This document shows positions 1 through 8,042 of a stretch of DNA of 64,000 bases, piece after piece. The notes beneath the pieces were generated by a model. The model searched no databases, was not told where the DNA came from, and saw only the letters and a list, made by a program, of their open reading frames with translations. The DNA is from Pseudomonadota bacterium. GTDB taxonomy: Bacteria > Pseudomonadota > Gammaproteobacteria > Burkholderiales > Burkholderiaceae_C. A program made the position numbers and the translations under genes. Numbering within the stretch: position 1 is the stretch's first letter; the number at the start of each line of letters is the position of its first letter. Location: positions 1 to 64,000 of the forward strand of contig JADFIG010000003.1 in assembly GCA_022566735.1 (NCBI GenBank), in the 5' to 3' direction.

Positions 1-216
1 GTTCCACTCGGGTTCGCCCGCGGTCAGCGTCGCATCCAGGTGGATATGCGGCTCGACCAGCGGCGGGATGACGAGATGGCTGCCCGCATCGATGACGTCG
101 TCCCCTTCAGACGTCAGCGGCGACGGCTGGAGATCGATGCCGCGAATCGTGCCCGCATCGATGTCGATCGTGAAGAGGCCGCTACGGCCGCGCAATCTGG
201 CGTTGATGATTTTCAT
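1..216 (-). CDS. codA: Cytosine deaminase, N-terminal fragment (runs off left edge)
   Basis: Cytosine deaminase converts cytosine to uracil and ammonia in pyrimidine salvage. The frame opens at an ATG at 216 and stays open for 72 codons to the window edge, so only the N terminus is present. Residues 54-61 read VEPHIHLD, whose two histidines (57, 59) are the first metal ligands of the amidohydrolase fold, after a typical beta-sandwich start (KIINARLRG). It lies 44 bases downstream of a codB tail on the same strand, the usual codBA order. Both belong to the foreign-looking first 1.1 kb. A different cytosine/isoguanine deaminase of the same superfamily is possible but less likely beside codB. 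Confidence 0.85.
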   Translation of the reverse strand, partial: MKIINARLRGRSGLFTIDIDAGTIRGIDLQPSPLTSEGDDVIDAGSHLVIPPLVEPHIHLDATLTAGEPEWN

Positions 217-260
217 GAGGATTCCTGTGGTTCGGGGGAGCGGGAGGGTGCGCAGCGGAA

Positions 261-737
261 TCATTCACCCTGAACGGACGGCTCGCGCGCGAACGCGCGG
301 GCAATCTGCAGCAGCACGATGTAGGCGCCGGCGGACGCCGCGATGCCGACGATCGGCGCGATCCACGGCGAGGTATAGGCGAGTCCGGCGCCGATGGCAT
401 ACGCGGCCAGGCCGACCAGGTTGAAGCGCGGAAGGCGGGCGGCGGCGAGCGACGGATATTGCCCGCGATGGCGATACCAGTAGTCCGCCATGATCACGCC
501 GCCGACCGGCGGAATGATCGAGCCGAGCAGCACCAGGAACGGAATCAGCCACGCGTACATCCCGCCGACCGCGAGCACGATGCCGATCGCCGCGCCCACG
601 AGTACGAGCGTGCGGCGCCGTTCGGTGCGCAGCAGATGGCATCCGGCGGCCGCCACGTTGTACATCGTCGGCCCCTGGATGGTCCAGAGATTGAGGCACA
701 GCATCACGACCGCCGCGATCGACAGGCCCTGCAGCAT
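261..737 (-). pseudogene. codB: Cytosine permease CodB, C-terminal fragment
   Basis: This is the last ~158 codons of an NCS1-family cytosine:H+ symporter. It has about four membrane segments, the NCS1-like stretch [13 protein letters not shown], and the typical tail before codA. The whole N-terminal two thirds is missing. The frame instead continues without a stop into a catalase-peroxidase N terminus (738-1037), giving one 258-codon open frame made of two unrelated proteins. As written it could not make a working transporter. The fusion is best explained as a sequence junction near 735-740 rather than as an evolved fusion. Confidence 0.85.
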
Positions 738-740
738 CAT
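735..740. other. Chimera junction 1 (katG / codB)
   Basis: On the minus strand the KatG-like peptide ends ...ADIVEVM and the CodB-like peptide starts at [11 protein letters not shown]. In intact KatG proteins this place is followed by the T(T/D)SQ-WWPAD stretch, which is absent. The codons at the switch are ATG ATG, a very short possible overlap. This marks an illegitimate join between two unrelated genes. Confidence 0.75.
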
Positions 741-1037
741 CACCTCGACGATGTCGGCGCGTAGGGAGTCGACATCAAGAGTCTTGACCTCTTCGGCGTA
801 GTCGTAATCGGGTCCCATCGGGTTGATGACGTCGGGATTGTGCTGCAGCACCTTGAGATTCGGCTGGTTGGGCCACCAGTCCCGGTTACCGCCGCCTTGC
901 ACGGGCGGCTTCATCACGGGGCACTGTGAGCCGTCCTGCTGCTCGTCGCGGAACCGGTCCAGCAGATTTGACCGCAGTTCTGACTCGGTCATGGTATTGA
1001 TTTCCTGGGTGGTCAATTTCTCGTCAGCCACGAGCAT
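738..1037 (-). pseudogene. katG: Catalase-peroxidase KatG, N-terminal fragment
   Basis: KatG is a heme enzyme that breaks down hydrogen peroxide. About 85-100 N-terminal residues are present, including [17 protein letters not shown] and [13 protein letters not shown], characteristic of the KatG start. The spacing and wording resemble actinobacterial (mycobacterial-type) KatG more than proteobacterial KatG, by recall of those sequences. The start may be the ATG at 1037, the GTG at 1031 (better spaced from an AAGGA at ~1040) or the ATG at 992. All heme-binding and catalytic residues lie in the missing part. A furA tail sits directly upstream, the furA-katG order known from mycobacteria. Confidence 0.8.
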
Positions 1038-1062
1038 TCCTTCCGGGTGAATCGAACCGTGA

Positions 1063-1143
1063 TCACGGTTGTGATCGCGAGGCTTGTGGGGTGGAACAGT
1101 CGGGGCAGGTGCCCCAGTAGACGACCTCGGCCTCGTCGAGCAC
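1063..1143 (-). pseudogene. furA: FurA-type peroxide regulator, C-terminal fragment
   Basis: About 26 codons ending at the stop at 1063-1065 read [16 protein letters not shown] and then a short Ser/Arg tail. This matches, by recall, the C terminus of mycobacterial FurA, the Zn/Fe-dependent repressor of katG; CPDC is the second zinc Cys pair of the Fur family. The upstream part of the frame is a DEAD-box helicase. The two share the peptide LDEA-acidic and so the codons over 1126-1143, which makes this overlap the likely crossover point. No Fur DNA-binding domain remains. Confidence 0.72.
1126..1143. other. Chimera junction 2 (helicase motif II / furA)
   Basis: The minus-strand codons for V-L-D-E-A-(E/D) fit both the helicase DEAD motif (VLDEAD) and the FurA C terminus (LDEAE). 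Left of this the sequence is FurA-KatG, right of it helicase. A shared stretch of about 15-17 bases of coding sequence is enough to explain a false overlap in assembly or template switching in library preparation. The long helicase tail expected after the DEAD motif is absent. Confidence 0.75.
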
Positions 1144-1791
1144 GACGTATTCGACCTGGCCCAGCTGGCAGTTCTTGGCCTCGATGTGGTCGAGCAGGCG
1201 GCCCGGCGTGGCGATCAGCACCTCGACGCCACCCTTGAGCTCGGCCGTCTGGGGCTTCATGTCCATGCCGCCGAACACCACGGCCACGCGCAGGTTCGTC
1301 TGCTTGGCGTAGGCCTTGACGTTGTTGGCGACCTGGTCGGCCAGCTCGCGGGTGGGCGCCAGCACCACGGCGCGCACCGGGTGACGGGCCGGCGACATGC
1401 TGGCGTTCTCGTGCTTGAGCATCTTCTGCAGCAGCGGGATCGAGAACGCGGCGGTCTTGCCGGTGCCGGTCTGCGCCGCGCCCATGACGTCACGGCCGGC
1501 CAGCACCACGGGGATGGCCTTGGCCTGGATGGGCGTCATCGTGGCGTAGCCCTGGGTGTCGATGGCGCGCAGCAGCTTGGCGTCGAGCGGCAGGGTGTCG
1601 AAGCGCGCGGGCGCCGGCGCGGCGACCTCCGCGGCGGGGGCGGCGGCGGCAGGAGCGGCAGCGGCCGGGGGGACAGACAAGGGAGCGGGCGTCACGGGGG
1701 TGTCGGCAGCCGGGGCGTTGCCGGCGGCTGCGGGCGCGGCCAGGTCGGCCTGGTCGGCCGGATCGGCCAGCAAGGAGGTTTGGTCATTCAT
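1129..1791 (-). pseudogene. DEAD-box RNA helicase (RhlE-like), truncated at motif II
   Basis: This is an ATP-dependent RNA helicase of the RhlE type, acting in RNA remodelling or ribosome assembly. The start is the ATG at 1791. Residues 1-63 form a low-complexity Ala/Pro-rich leader. Then come FDTLPLDAKLLRAI, a Q motif (about 79-93), motif I AQTGTGKT (106-113), Ia PTREL (146-150), Ib ATPGR (194-198) and the beginning of motif II VLDEA (217-221). Here the helicase ends and a FurA tail begins. Motifs III-VI and the whole second RecA domain, about half the protein, are missing. The gene is probably intact in the organism and cut only in this sequence. Confidence 0.85.
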
Positions 1792-1922
1792 CAGGTGCGG
1801 ATTATCCCTGCATTGCTGCTTTTTTGCGCAAGCAGGGTCACCTGAATTCGCCGGTTTTCAGGGCCCATCCCCCGAAATCCGACCCGGATTCACGCAACTT
1901 CACCCACGATCGGCGGCCAAGC

Positions 1923-1952
1923 GGTCGAAATCGGACGAAATCGGCCGAAATC
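1923..1952. repeat. Three tandem decamers GGNCGAAATC
   Basis: Three adjacent 10-base units (ggtcgaaatc, ggacgaaatc, ggccgaaatc) differ only at the third base. They lie in the gap between the amgK stop (1975) and the helicase start (1791), 130-160 bases upstream of the helicase. A 10-base period places each copy on the same DNA face, as in an operator, but no known factor is assigned. Confidence 0.6.
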
Positions 1953-1974
1953 TGCCGGGACCGCCCGCCCCGGC

Positions 1975-3072
1975 TCAGAAGGTGTAGCCCACCTGGGTCT
2001 GGATGCCGCCGTGCGCGGCCTCGGCCTGCTCCAGCAGCCGCGCCAGCGGGCCCAGGCCCTGGTAGCGCGAGGCGACGCGGTGGGCGTAGGTCCACACCCG
2101 GGGGATGTCGCCCAGGTACTGCGGCTTGCCGTCGCGCAGGGACAGGCGCGCGAAGATGCCCAGCACCTTGAGGTGGCGCTGCAGGCCCATCCATTCGAAG
2201 TCGCGCCAGAACTCGCCGAAATCGTCGGCCACGGGCAGGCCGGCCCGGCGGGCGCGCTCCCAGTAGCGCACGGCGTGGTCGATCTGCACCTCCTCGTCCC
2301 ACATCACGTAGGCATCGCGCAGCAGGGAAACCAGGTCGTAGGTGACGGGGCCGACCACGGCGTCCTGGAAGTCGATGACGCCCAGGCGGGCCGCCGGGTT
2401 GGCGGGGTCGGCCATCAGGTTGCGGGAGTGGTAGTCGCGGTGCACCAGCACCACCGGCTGGGCCAGCACCTGGGCCTTGATGAGGGCGAAGGCCTTGTCC
2501 AGCGTCTGGCGGGTGGCATCGTCCAGGGGCTGGCCGCGCAGCTTCGTGAGGTACCAGTCGGGGAAGAGGTCGAGTTCGCGCTGCAGCAGGGCGTCGTCGC
2601 AGGGCGGCAGGGGCGTGGCGCCGGCCACGGGGATGGCCTGCAGACGCACCAGCTCGTCCAGGGCCGCGGCGTAGCGGGCACGGTTGGCAGCGTCTTCGGG
2701 GGAATGGGGGGCCGCCTCGGGCTGCAGGGTCGACAGCAGGGTGTGGGCGCCCAGGTCGGACAGCAGCATGAAGCCCTGGGGCTCGTCCCAGGCCAGGATG
2801 CGCGGCACGCCGACATCGCCCGAGGCCAGCAGGCGGTCGATGGCGACGAAGGGGCGGCAGTCTTCGTGGCTGGGCGGGGCGTCCATCACGATGAGCGAGC
2901 CGCCGTCCTGGGTGTCGATGCGGAAGTAGCGGCGGAAGCTGGCGTCGGCACTGGCCGCGCGCACGGTCTCGGGCAGCAGGCCGTGGGCGGTGCGGTGGGT
3001 GTCCAGCCAGGCGGCAAAGGCCTGCTGGCGGGCGGGATCGGTCCAGGTGATGGGGGCGGCGGCAGAGGTCAT
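1975..3072 (-). CDS. amgK: Anomeric MurNAc/GlcNAc kinase, aminoglycoside phosphotransferase fold
   Basis: AmgK phosphorylates the anomeric hydroxyl of N-acetylmuramate and N-acetylglucosamine, so that cell-wall sugars can be turned back into UDP-MurNAc. The 365-residue protein has the APH fold. It carries SADASFRRYFR in the N lobe (about 41-51), the Brenner loop VHRDYHSRN (210-218) with catalytic Asp213, and the metal-binding DFQDA (234-238). The position divergent from lptD is the family's usual place in pseudomonads and many beta-proteobacteria. The nucleotidyltransferase partner murU, normally next to it, is not here. The ATG at 3072 is chosen because homologues start with this sequence; an in-frame ATG at 3105 would add 11 residues. 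Neither has a clear ribosome site. Confidence 0.85.
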   Translation of the reverse strand: MTSAAAPITWTDPARQQAFAAWLDTHRTAHGLLPETVRAASADASFRRYFRIDTQDGGSLIVMDAPPSHEDCRPFVAIDRLLASGDVGVPRILAWDEPQGFMLLSDLGAHTLLSTLQPEAAPHSPEDAANRARYAAALDELVRLQAIPVAGATPLPPCDDALLQRELDLFPDWYLTKLRGQPLDDATRQTLDKAFALIKAQVLAQPVVLVHRDYHSRNLMADPANPAARLGVIDFQDAVVGPVTYDLVSLLRDAYVMWDEEVQIDHAVRYWERARRAGLPVADDFGEFWRDFEWMGLQRHLKVLGIFARLSLRDGKPQYLGDIPRVWTYAHRVASRYQGLGPLARLLEQAEAAHGGIQTQVGYTF

Positions 3073-3184
3073 GGCGGGAGCGGGCCGGCGGCAGGATCGG
3101 CTCATGAAATAATGCGGCGATTCTAGGCAAGGCCGGCTCACCTGACGGAAGCCCCTGCCGCAGCCCATCTGCGACGCGCCACCC

Positions 3185-5773
3185 GTGAGCTCTCCCTTGA
3201 ACCGCCTTCGCCCTCCTGCTTCCCGCCTGCGTGCCCCTTCGCGCCGCGCCGCCATGGCCACCTTGCGCTCGCCCTGGACCCCGGTGGCCCTGGCCTGCGC
3301 CTGGACCGTGGCCCACAGCGGCTGGCAGGCCGCCCACGCCCAGACGGTGGCGGCGGCCACCGCATCCGCATCTGCGGCCGCCTCCGCCACGCCAGCCGCA
3401 TCGGCAGCCGACGGTGCCCCCCGCCCCAGCTTCTCCTTGCCCGCGCCGCGCATGAACCGCCGCGACGGCAAGCTGCCGCTGTTCTTCGAGGCCGACACCC
3501 TGGGCGGCACCTCGGGCGAACGCACCCATGCCAGCGGCTCGGTGCGGCTGCGCCAGGGCGAGTTGCGCCTGCGCGCCGACGACCTCGTCCACACCCAGGC
3601 CGACAACACCGCGCGGGCCAGCGGCCATGTGCGCATCACCAGCAACGGCAACCTGTTCACCGGGCCGGAGCTGACGCTGCGCCTCGACACCCTGGAAGGC
3701 AACTTCATCCGCCCGCACTTCTGGTTCGCCCGCACCCAGGCAGGCGGCGAGGCCGAGCTGGTGGAGTTCCTCGGCGAGAACCGCCTGCGCGCGCACCGCA
3801 CCACCTATTCCAGCTGCACCCCCGACGACGAGCCCGATGGCACGCCCGGCCGCCCCGACTGGGAGCTGCAGACCAGCCAGGTCTACCTGGACTTCGACAA
3901 GAGCGAAGGCGAGGCCAAGAACGCGGTGGTGCGCTTCATGGGCGTGCCGGTGCTGGCCGCGCCCTCGCTGACCTTCCCGCTGGACAACGAGCGCAAGTCC
4001 GGCTTCCTGCCGCCGAGCTTCTACTTCGACAGCGCCAGCGGCTTCGAGCTGTCGGCGCCCTACTACTGGAACATCGCGCCCAACCGGGACGCGACGATCA
4101 CCCCGACGATGTCGGTGCGCCGCGGCATCGGTGCCGACATCGAGTTCCGCTACATGGAAGCGCAGGACACGGGCAAGGTGCGCGTCTTCGGCCTGCCCGA
4201 GGACAAGCTGCGCGGCAACACGCGCGGCCTGATCGACTTCACGCACAAGGGCGGCATCGGCAAGACCGATGCGCTGGCCCAGACCAGCTACGACCTCAAG
4301 TTGCTGCGCGCCTCGGACGACAACTTCTGGCGCGACTTCTCGCACGTCCAGTTCTCGACCACGCCGCGCCTGTACGACAGCCACGCCAACATCGAGACCA
4401 CGCTCAACGACCGCTACTGGGGCCTGGGCAACAGCCAGACCACCTTCTACGGCAGCGTGCAGTCCTGGCAGACGCTGCGCGACCTCGACCCCAAGTCCGA
4501 CCCCAAGCTCAGCGCCATCGACACCCCCTACCGCCGCGAGCCGCAACTGGGCCTGCGCAACCGGGGCGTCAGCGAGCAGGGCGTCGTCTTCGGCCTGCAA
4601 GGCGAGTTCAACCGCTTCGGCAATGCCGACCCGACCAAGGTGGTGGGCAACCGCGTCAACGTCAACGCCTCGGTGGAGCGCGCCTTCTCGCTGGGCGGCA
4701 TCAACGTGCTGCCGCGCCTGGCCCTGCGCTCCATCAGCTACGACCTCGACAAGGTCGCCGAAGGCAGCCGGCGCAGCGCCTCGGTGGTCGCGCCGACCTT
4801 CAGCCTCGACAGCGGCTTCTCGATGGAGCGCTCGGTACGCTTCTTCGGGCGCGACCTGATCCAGACGCTGGAGCCGCGCGTGCTCTACGTCTACACGCCC
4901 TACCGCCGCCAGAGCGACCTGCCGCTGTTCGACAGCGCCCCGCGCGACTTCAACCAGTACGCCATCTACACCGACAACGCCTACACCGGCGGCGACCGCA
5001 TCTCGGACGCCAACCAGGTGACGGTGGGTGTGCAGTCGCGCCTGCTGGACGGCAAGACCGGCGTCGAGGCCCTGCGCCTGGGCATCGCGCAGAAGGTGCT
5101 GCTGGCCGACCAGCGCATCAACCCGCTGGACAGCAAGCCGCTGACGCAGCGCCTGTCCGACCTGCTGCTGCTGGCCTCGACCTCGGTGATCCCGAACTGG
5201 TCGATCGACAGCACGGTGCAGTACAGCGCCCAGAACCACCAGACCGAGCAGGGCTCGATGACGGTGCGCTACTACCCCGGCGCCTGGCGCACCATCAGCA
5301 CCACCTACCGCTACACCCGCGCCGCCGCCGAGCAGGTGGAGATCGGCTGGCAGTGGCCCTTCGCCGGCCGCACCCCGCCGCTGCAACAGGTGATGAACCA
5401 GGCCACCTCGCCCGACCTGCTCGACCTCAACCCGCGCCGCCCCTCGGGCACCTCCTGCGGCGGCACCTGGTACACCGTGGGCCGCGTGACGCACAGCATG
5501 CGCGACCAGCGCGTCATCAACTCGCTGATCGGCGTGGAGTACGACGCCGGCTGCTGGATCGGCCGCGTCGTCACCGAACGCGTCGCCCTGGGCACCAGCA
5601 AGGCCAACACGCGCATCATGTTCCAGCTGGAGCTGCTGGGCCTGTCGCAGCTGGCGCTGGGCGCCAACCCGCTGCGCGTCCTCAAGCAGAATGTGCCCGG
5701 CTACCGCCTGCTGCGTGACGAAGGCAAGCCCCTGGCCCAACCGGGCAACACGCCCCCCTACAGCGATGAATGA
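3185..5773 (+). CDS. lptD: LPS-assembly protein LptD
   Basis: LptD is the outer-membrane beta-barrel that, with the lipoprotein LptE, inserts lipopolysaccharide into the outer leaflet. The frame has 862 codons from a GTG at 3185. An in-frame ATG at 3254 begins a plain signal peptide ending ...AAHAQT and may be the real start. After an Ala-rich linker come the OstA/LptA-like jellyroll (about 95-230) and the barrel to the C terminus. Mature-region cysteines are visible at only three places (about 211, 758 and 790) against four in E. coli LptD, so the disulfide network must differ. It overlaps surA by 8 bases; SurA is the chaperone LptD needs, so the coupling is functional. Confidence 0.95.
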   Translation: MSSPLNRLRPPASRLRAPSRRAAMATLRSPWTPVALACAWTVAHSGWQAAHAQTVAAATASASAAASATPAASAADGAPRPSFSLPAPRMNRRDGKLPLFFEADTLGGTSGERTHASGSVRLRQGELRLRADDLVHTQADNTARASGHVRITSNGNLFTGPELTLRLDTLEGNFIRPHFWFARTQAGGEAELVEFLGENRLRAHRTTYSSCTPDDEPDGTPGRPDWELQTSQVYLDFDKSEGEAKNAVVRFMGVPVLAAPSLTFPLDNERKSGFLPPSFYFDSASGFELSAPYYWNIAPNRDATITPTMSVRRGIGADIEFRYMEAQDTGKVRVFGLPEDKLRGNTRGLIDFTHKGGIGKTDALAQTSYDLKLLRASDDNFWRDFSHVQFSTTPRLYDSHANIETTLNDRYWGLGNSQTTFYGSVQSWQTLRDLDPKSDPKLSAIDTPYRREPQLGLRNRGVSEQGVVFGLQGEFNRFGNADPTKVVGNRVNVNASVERAFSLGGINVLPRLALRSISYDLDKVAEGSRRSASVVAPTFSLDSGFSMERSVRFFGRDLIQTLEPRVLYVYTPYRRQSDLPLFDSAPRDFNQYAIYTDNAYTGGDRISDANQVTVGVQSRLLDGKTGVEALRLGIAQKVLLADQRINPLDSKPLTQRLSDLLLLASTSVIPNWSIDSTVQYSAQNHQTEQGSMTVRYYPGAWRTISTTYRYTRAAAEQVEIGWQWPFAGRTPPLQQVMNQATSPDLLDLNPRRPSGTSCGGTWYTVGRVTHSMRDQRVINSLIGVEYDAGCWIGRVVTERVALGTSKANTRIMFQLELLGLSQLALGANPLRVLKQNVPGYRLLRDEGKPLAQPGNTPPYSDE

Positions 5774-7163
5774 GCAAGCCCCTGTGATGTCCTTTGCCCC
5801 TGTCCGCCTCACTGCCTTGTGCCTGGCCCTGGCCTGCGCCGTCACGCCGACGTGGTCGCAACTGCGCCGCAATGACGCCGGCAGCGTCGCGCCGCGCATC
5901 CCGGGCAGCCGCGCGCTGAGCACCGAGCTCAAGCTGGCGGGGGTGCAGACCACCTCCGACTACATCGTCGCCGTGGTCAACCAGGAGCCCATCACCCACA
6001 CCGAGGTGGACAAGCGCGTCACCCGCCTGCAAGACAGCGCCTCGGCCGGCACGCGCCTGCCGCCCACCGAGGACCTGCGCCGCCAGGTGCTCGACGCCCT
6101 GATCGACGAGAAGGTGCAGCTGTCCTACGCCCGCAACATGGGCCTGAACGTGAGCGACGCCGAGCTGGACTCGACCATCGAGAACATCGCCGCGCAGAAC
6201 CAGCTGTCGCTGGCCGAGCTGCGCCAGCGCATGGCCAGCGACGGCCTGGACTACGACCGCTACCGCAGCAGCCTGCGCGAACAGATCATCGTGCAGCGCC
6301 TGCGCGAGCGCGAAGTCACCCAGCGCATCCCCATCACCGAGGAAGAGGTCACCGCCTTCCTGCAGGACGACCCGGCCGCGCGCACGGAGTCGGCGCTGCA
6401 CCTGGCGCACCTGCTGGTGGCCGTGCCCGAGAGCGCCTCGCCCTCGCGGGTGGCGCAGCTGCAGGCCAAGGCCGAAGAGCTGCAGCGCCGCATCAGCGCG
6501 GGTGAGAACTTCGCCCAGCTGGTCAAGCAGCACTCCGACGACCGCAACACCCGCGACGAGGGCGGCGCCTTCGGCATGCGCGAACTCAGCCGCCTGCCCG
6601 AGCTGTTCGTCAACGCCGTGCAGGGCCTGAAGGTCGGGCAGGTTTCCGAGGTGGTGCGCTCCAACGCGGGCTTCCACATCGTCAAGGTGCTGGAGCGCGA
6701 AAGCACGTCCCAGGCGACCTACACCCAGCAGCGCGCCCGCCACATCCTGCTGCGCAGCAACCCGCAGCAGGACAGCGCCCGCCTGGTGGCCCGCATGAAC
6801 GACATCCGCAAGCAGATCGTCGGCGGCCAGACCAGCTTCGCGCAGATGGCACGGCAGTACTCGGAAGACGGCAGCGGCGCCAAGGGCGGCGACCTGGGCT
6901 GGACCTCGCCGGGCCAGTTCGTGCCCGAGTTCGAGCGGGCCGTGATCTCGCTGCAACCGGGGCAGATTTCCGAGCCGGTGGTCAGCCGCTACGGCGTGCA
7001 CCTCATCCAGCTGATGGAGCGCCGCGAGGTGCAGCTGTCCGACGCCCAGCGCCGCGAGGCCGCCCGCAACGTGCTGCGCGAGCGCAAGTTCGAGTCGGCC
7101 TACGAAGAATGGGCGCGCGAGTTGCGTGCCGCCGCCTACGTGGAAATGCGCGATGCCCCCTGA
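5766..7163 (+). CDS. surA: Periplasmic chaperone and peptidyl-prolyl isomerase SurA
   Basis: SurA escorts unfolded outer-membrane proteins, LptD above all, across the periplasm. The 465-residue protein has a short signal peptide (about residues 8-32, ending TPTWSQ), a SurA N-terminal domain with [13 protein letters not shown], and two parvulin domains (about 205-305 and 318-420; the second contains [13 protein letters not shown]). A C-terminal helix follows, as in the family. The start ATG at 5766 overlaps the lptD end; an ATG at 5787 fits the signal peptide equally well. It overlaps rsmA by 11 bases. The pdxA gene often found between surA and rsmA is absent. Confidence 0.95.
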   Translation: MNEQAPVMSFAPVRLTALCLALACAVTPTWSQLRRNDAGSVAPRIPGSRALSTELKLAGVQTTSDYIVAVVNQEPITHTEVDKRVTRLQDSASAGTRLPPTEDLRRQVLDALIDEKVQLSYARNMGLNVSDAELDSTIENIAAQNQLSLAELRQRMASDGLDYDRYRSSLREQIIVQRLREREVTQRIPITEEEVTAFLQDDPAARTESALHLAHLLVAVPESASPSRVAQLQAKAEELQRRISAGENFAQLVKQHSDDRNTRDEGGAFGMRELSRLPELFVNAVQGLKVGQVSEVVRSNAGFHIVKVLERESTSQATYTQQRARHILLRSNPQQDSARLVARMNDIRKQIVGGQTSFAQMARQYSEDGSGAKGGDLGWTSPGQFVPEFERAVISLQPGQISEPVVSRYGVHLIQLMERREVQLSDAQRREAARNVLRERKFESAYEEWARELRAAAYVEMRDAP

Positions 7164-8013
7164 GCGCTCCGGCAAATCCGGCGGCCACCGTCCGCGCGCG
7201 GTCGCCGGCGGTGGCGGCCACATCGCGCGCAAGCGCTTCGGCCAGAACTTCCTGGTCGACCAGGGCGTGATCGGCGAGATCGTCCGCGCCATCGCGCCCA
7301 AGCCGGGCGAGGCCCTGGTCGAGATCGGCCCCGGCCTGGGCGCCCTGACCAACCCCGTGGTCGAGCGCTGCGGCAAGCTGACCGTCGTCGAGCTGGACCG
7401 CGACCTGGCCGCCCGCCTGCGCAAGCGCCCCGAGCTGGACGTCATCGAGTCCGACGTGCTCAAGGTCGACTTCGCCGCCCTGGCCGCCGCACGCGGCCAG
7501 AAGCTGCGCGTCATCGGCAACCTGCCCTACAACATCTCCAGCCCCATCCTGTTCCACCTGCTGCCCTGCGCGGACCACGTCGTCGACCAGCACTTCATGC
7601 TGCAAAAGGAAGTGGTGGAGCGCATGGTGGCCACGCCGGGCAACAAGGACTACAGCCGCCTGAGCGTGATGCTGCAATGGCGCTACGACATGGAGAGCGT
7701 GGTCGACGTGCCGCCGGGCTCGTTCGACCCGCCGCCGAAGGTGGATTCGGCCGTGGTGCGCATGACGCCGCTGGCCGAGGTGCCCGACGTCGACCCCCAG
7801 GTGCTCGAAGCCATGGTGGCCGTGGCCTTCTCGCAGCGCCGCAAGATCCTGCGCCACACCCTGGGCGCCTGGATCACGCAGCAAGGCATCACCACCGACT
7901 TCGACCTGCAGCGCCGCGCCGAAGAAGTGCCCGTGGCCGAGTACCTGGCCCTCGCAGCCCTGGCCCGCCCCGGCGCCGCCACGCTGTCGCCCCCGATCGC
8001 GTCCGACGACTGA
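7153..8013 (+). CDS. rsmA: 16S rRNA (adenine1518/1519-N6)-dimethyltransferase
   Basis: RsmA (KsgA) dimethylates two adjacent adenosines in the 3' hairpin of 16S rRNA, a late checkpoint of small-subunit assembly. It has 286 residues from the ATG at 7153, which lies inside the end of sur[12 protein letters not shown] marks the family start. The AdoMet-binding motif I is [11 protein letters not shown], and motif IV is [14 protein letters not shown], the NLPY being the catalytic loop. The N-terminal leader of about 25 residues is rich in Gly and Arg and is longer than in E. coli. Translation is probably coupled to surA. Confidence 0.95.
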   Translation: MPPERSGKSGGHRPRAVAGGGGHIARKRFGQNFLVDQGVIGEIVRAIAPKPGEALVEIGPGLGALTNPVVERCGKLTVVELDRDLAARLRKRPELDVIESDVLKVDFAALAAARGQKLRVIGNLPYNISSPILFHLLPCADHVVDQHFMLQKEVVERMVATPGNKDYSRLSVMLQWRYDMESVVDVPPGSFDPPPKVDSAVVRMTPLAEVPDVDPQVLEAMVAVAFSQRRKILRHTLGAWITQQGITTDFDLQRRAEEVPVAEYLALAALARPGAATLSPPIASDD

Positions 8014-8029
8014 TCGCGGCCCGGCTGGC

Positions 8030-8035
8030 TACACT
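8030..8035 (+). promoter_or_regulatory. Possible -10 element TACACT for cca
   Basis: TACACT ends 7 bases before the cca ATG, so a transcript from it would start at or next to the start codon (leaderless). No good -35 is visible 17 bases upstream. The same hexamer sits upstream of the 32342 gene, the TPP riboswitch and bioB. Confidence 0.3.
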
Positions 8036-8042
8036 GGCCGGC

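Noticed and set aside
261-1037. Natural KatG-CodB fusion protein
   Set aside because: A soluble heme-enzyme N terminus of under 100 residues joined to half a transporter has no plausible function, and a second chimera join lies 390 bases away.
1816-1835. Hairpin CTGCTT...AAGCAG as a terminator
   Set aside because: Short stem with an A/T-rich loop, and it lies within 30 bases of the helicase start rather than after a gene.
1084-1845. 253-codon open frame on the plus strand opposite the helicase
   Set aside because: Gly/Arg/His-rich antisense of the Ala-rich helicase leader; not a gene.
1838-5953. Very long open frame on the minus strand across amgK, lptD and the surA start
   Set aside because: It is the antisense shadow of high-GC genes: no family motifs except those of the real amgK region in another frame, Arg/Ala/Gly-heavy composition, and it conflicts with complete lptD and surA genes.
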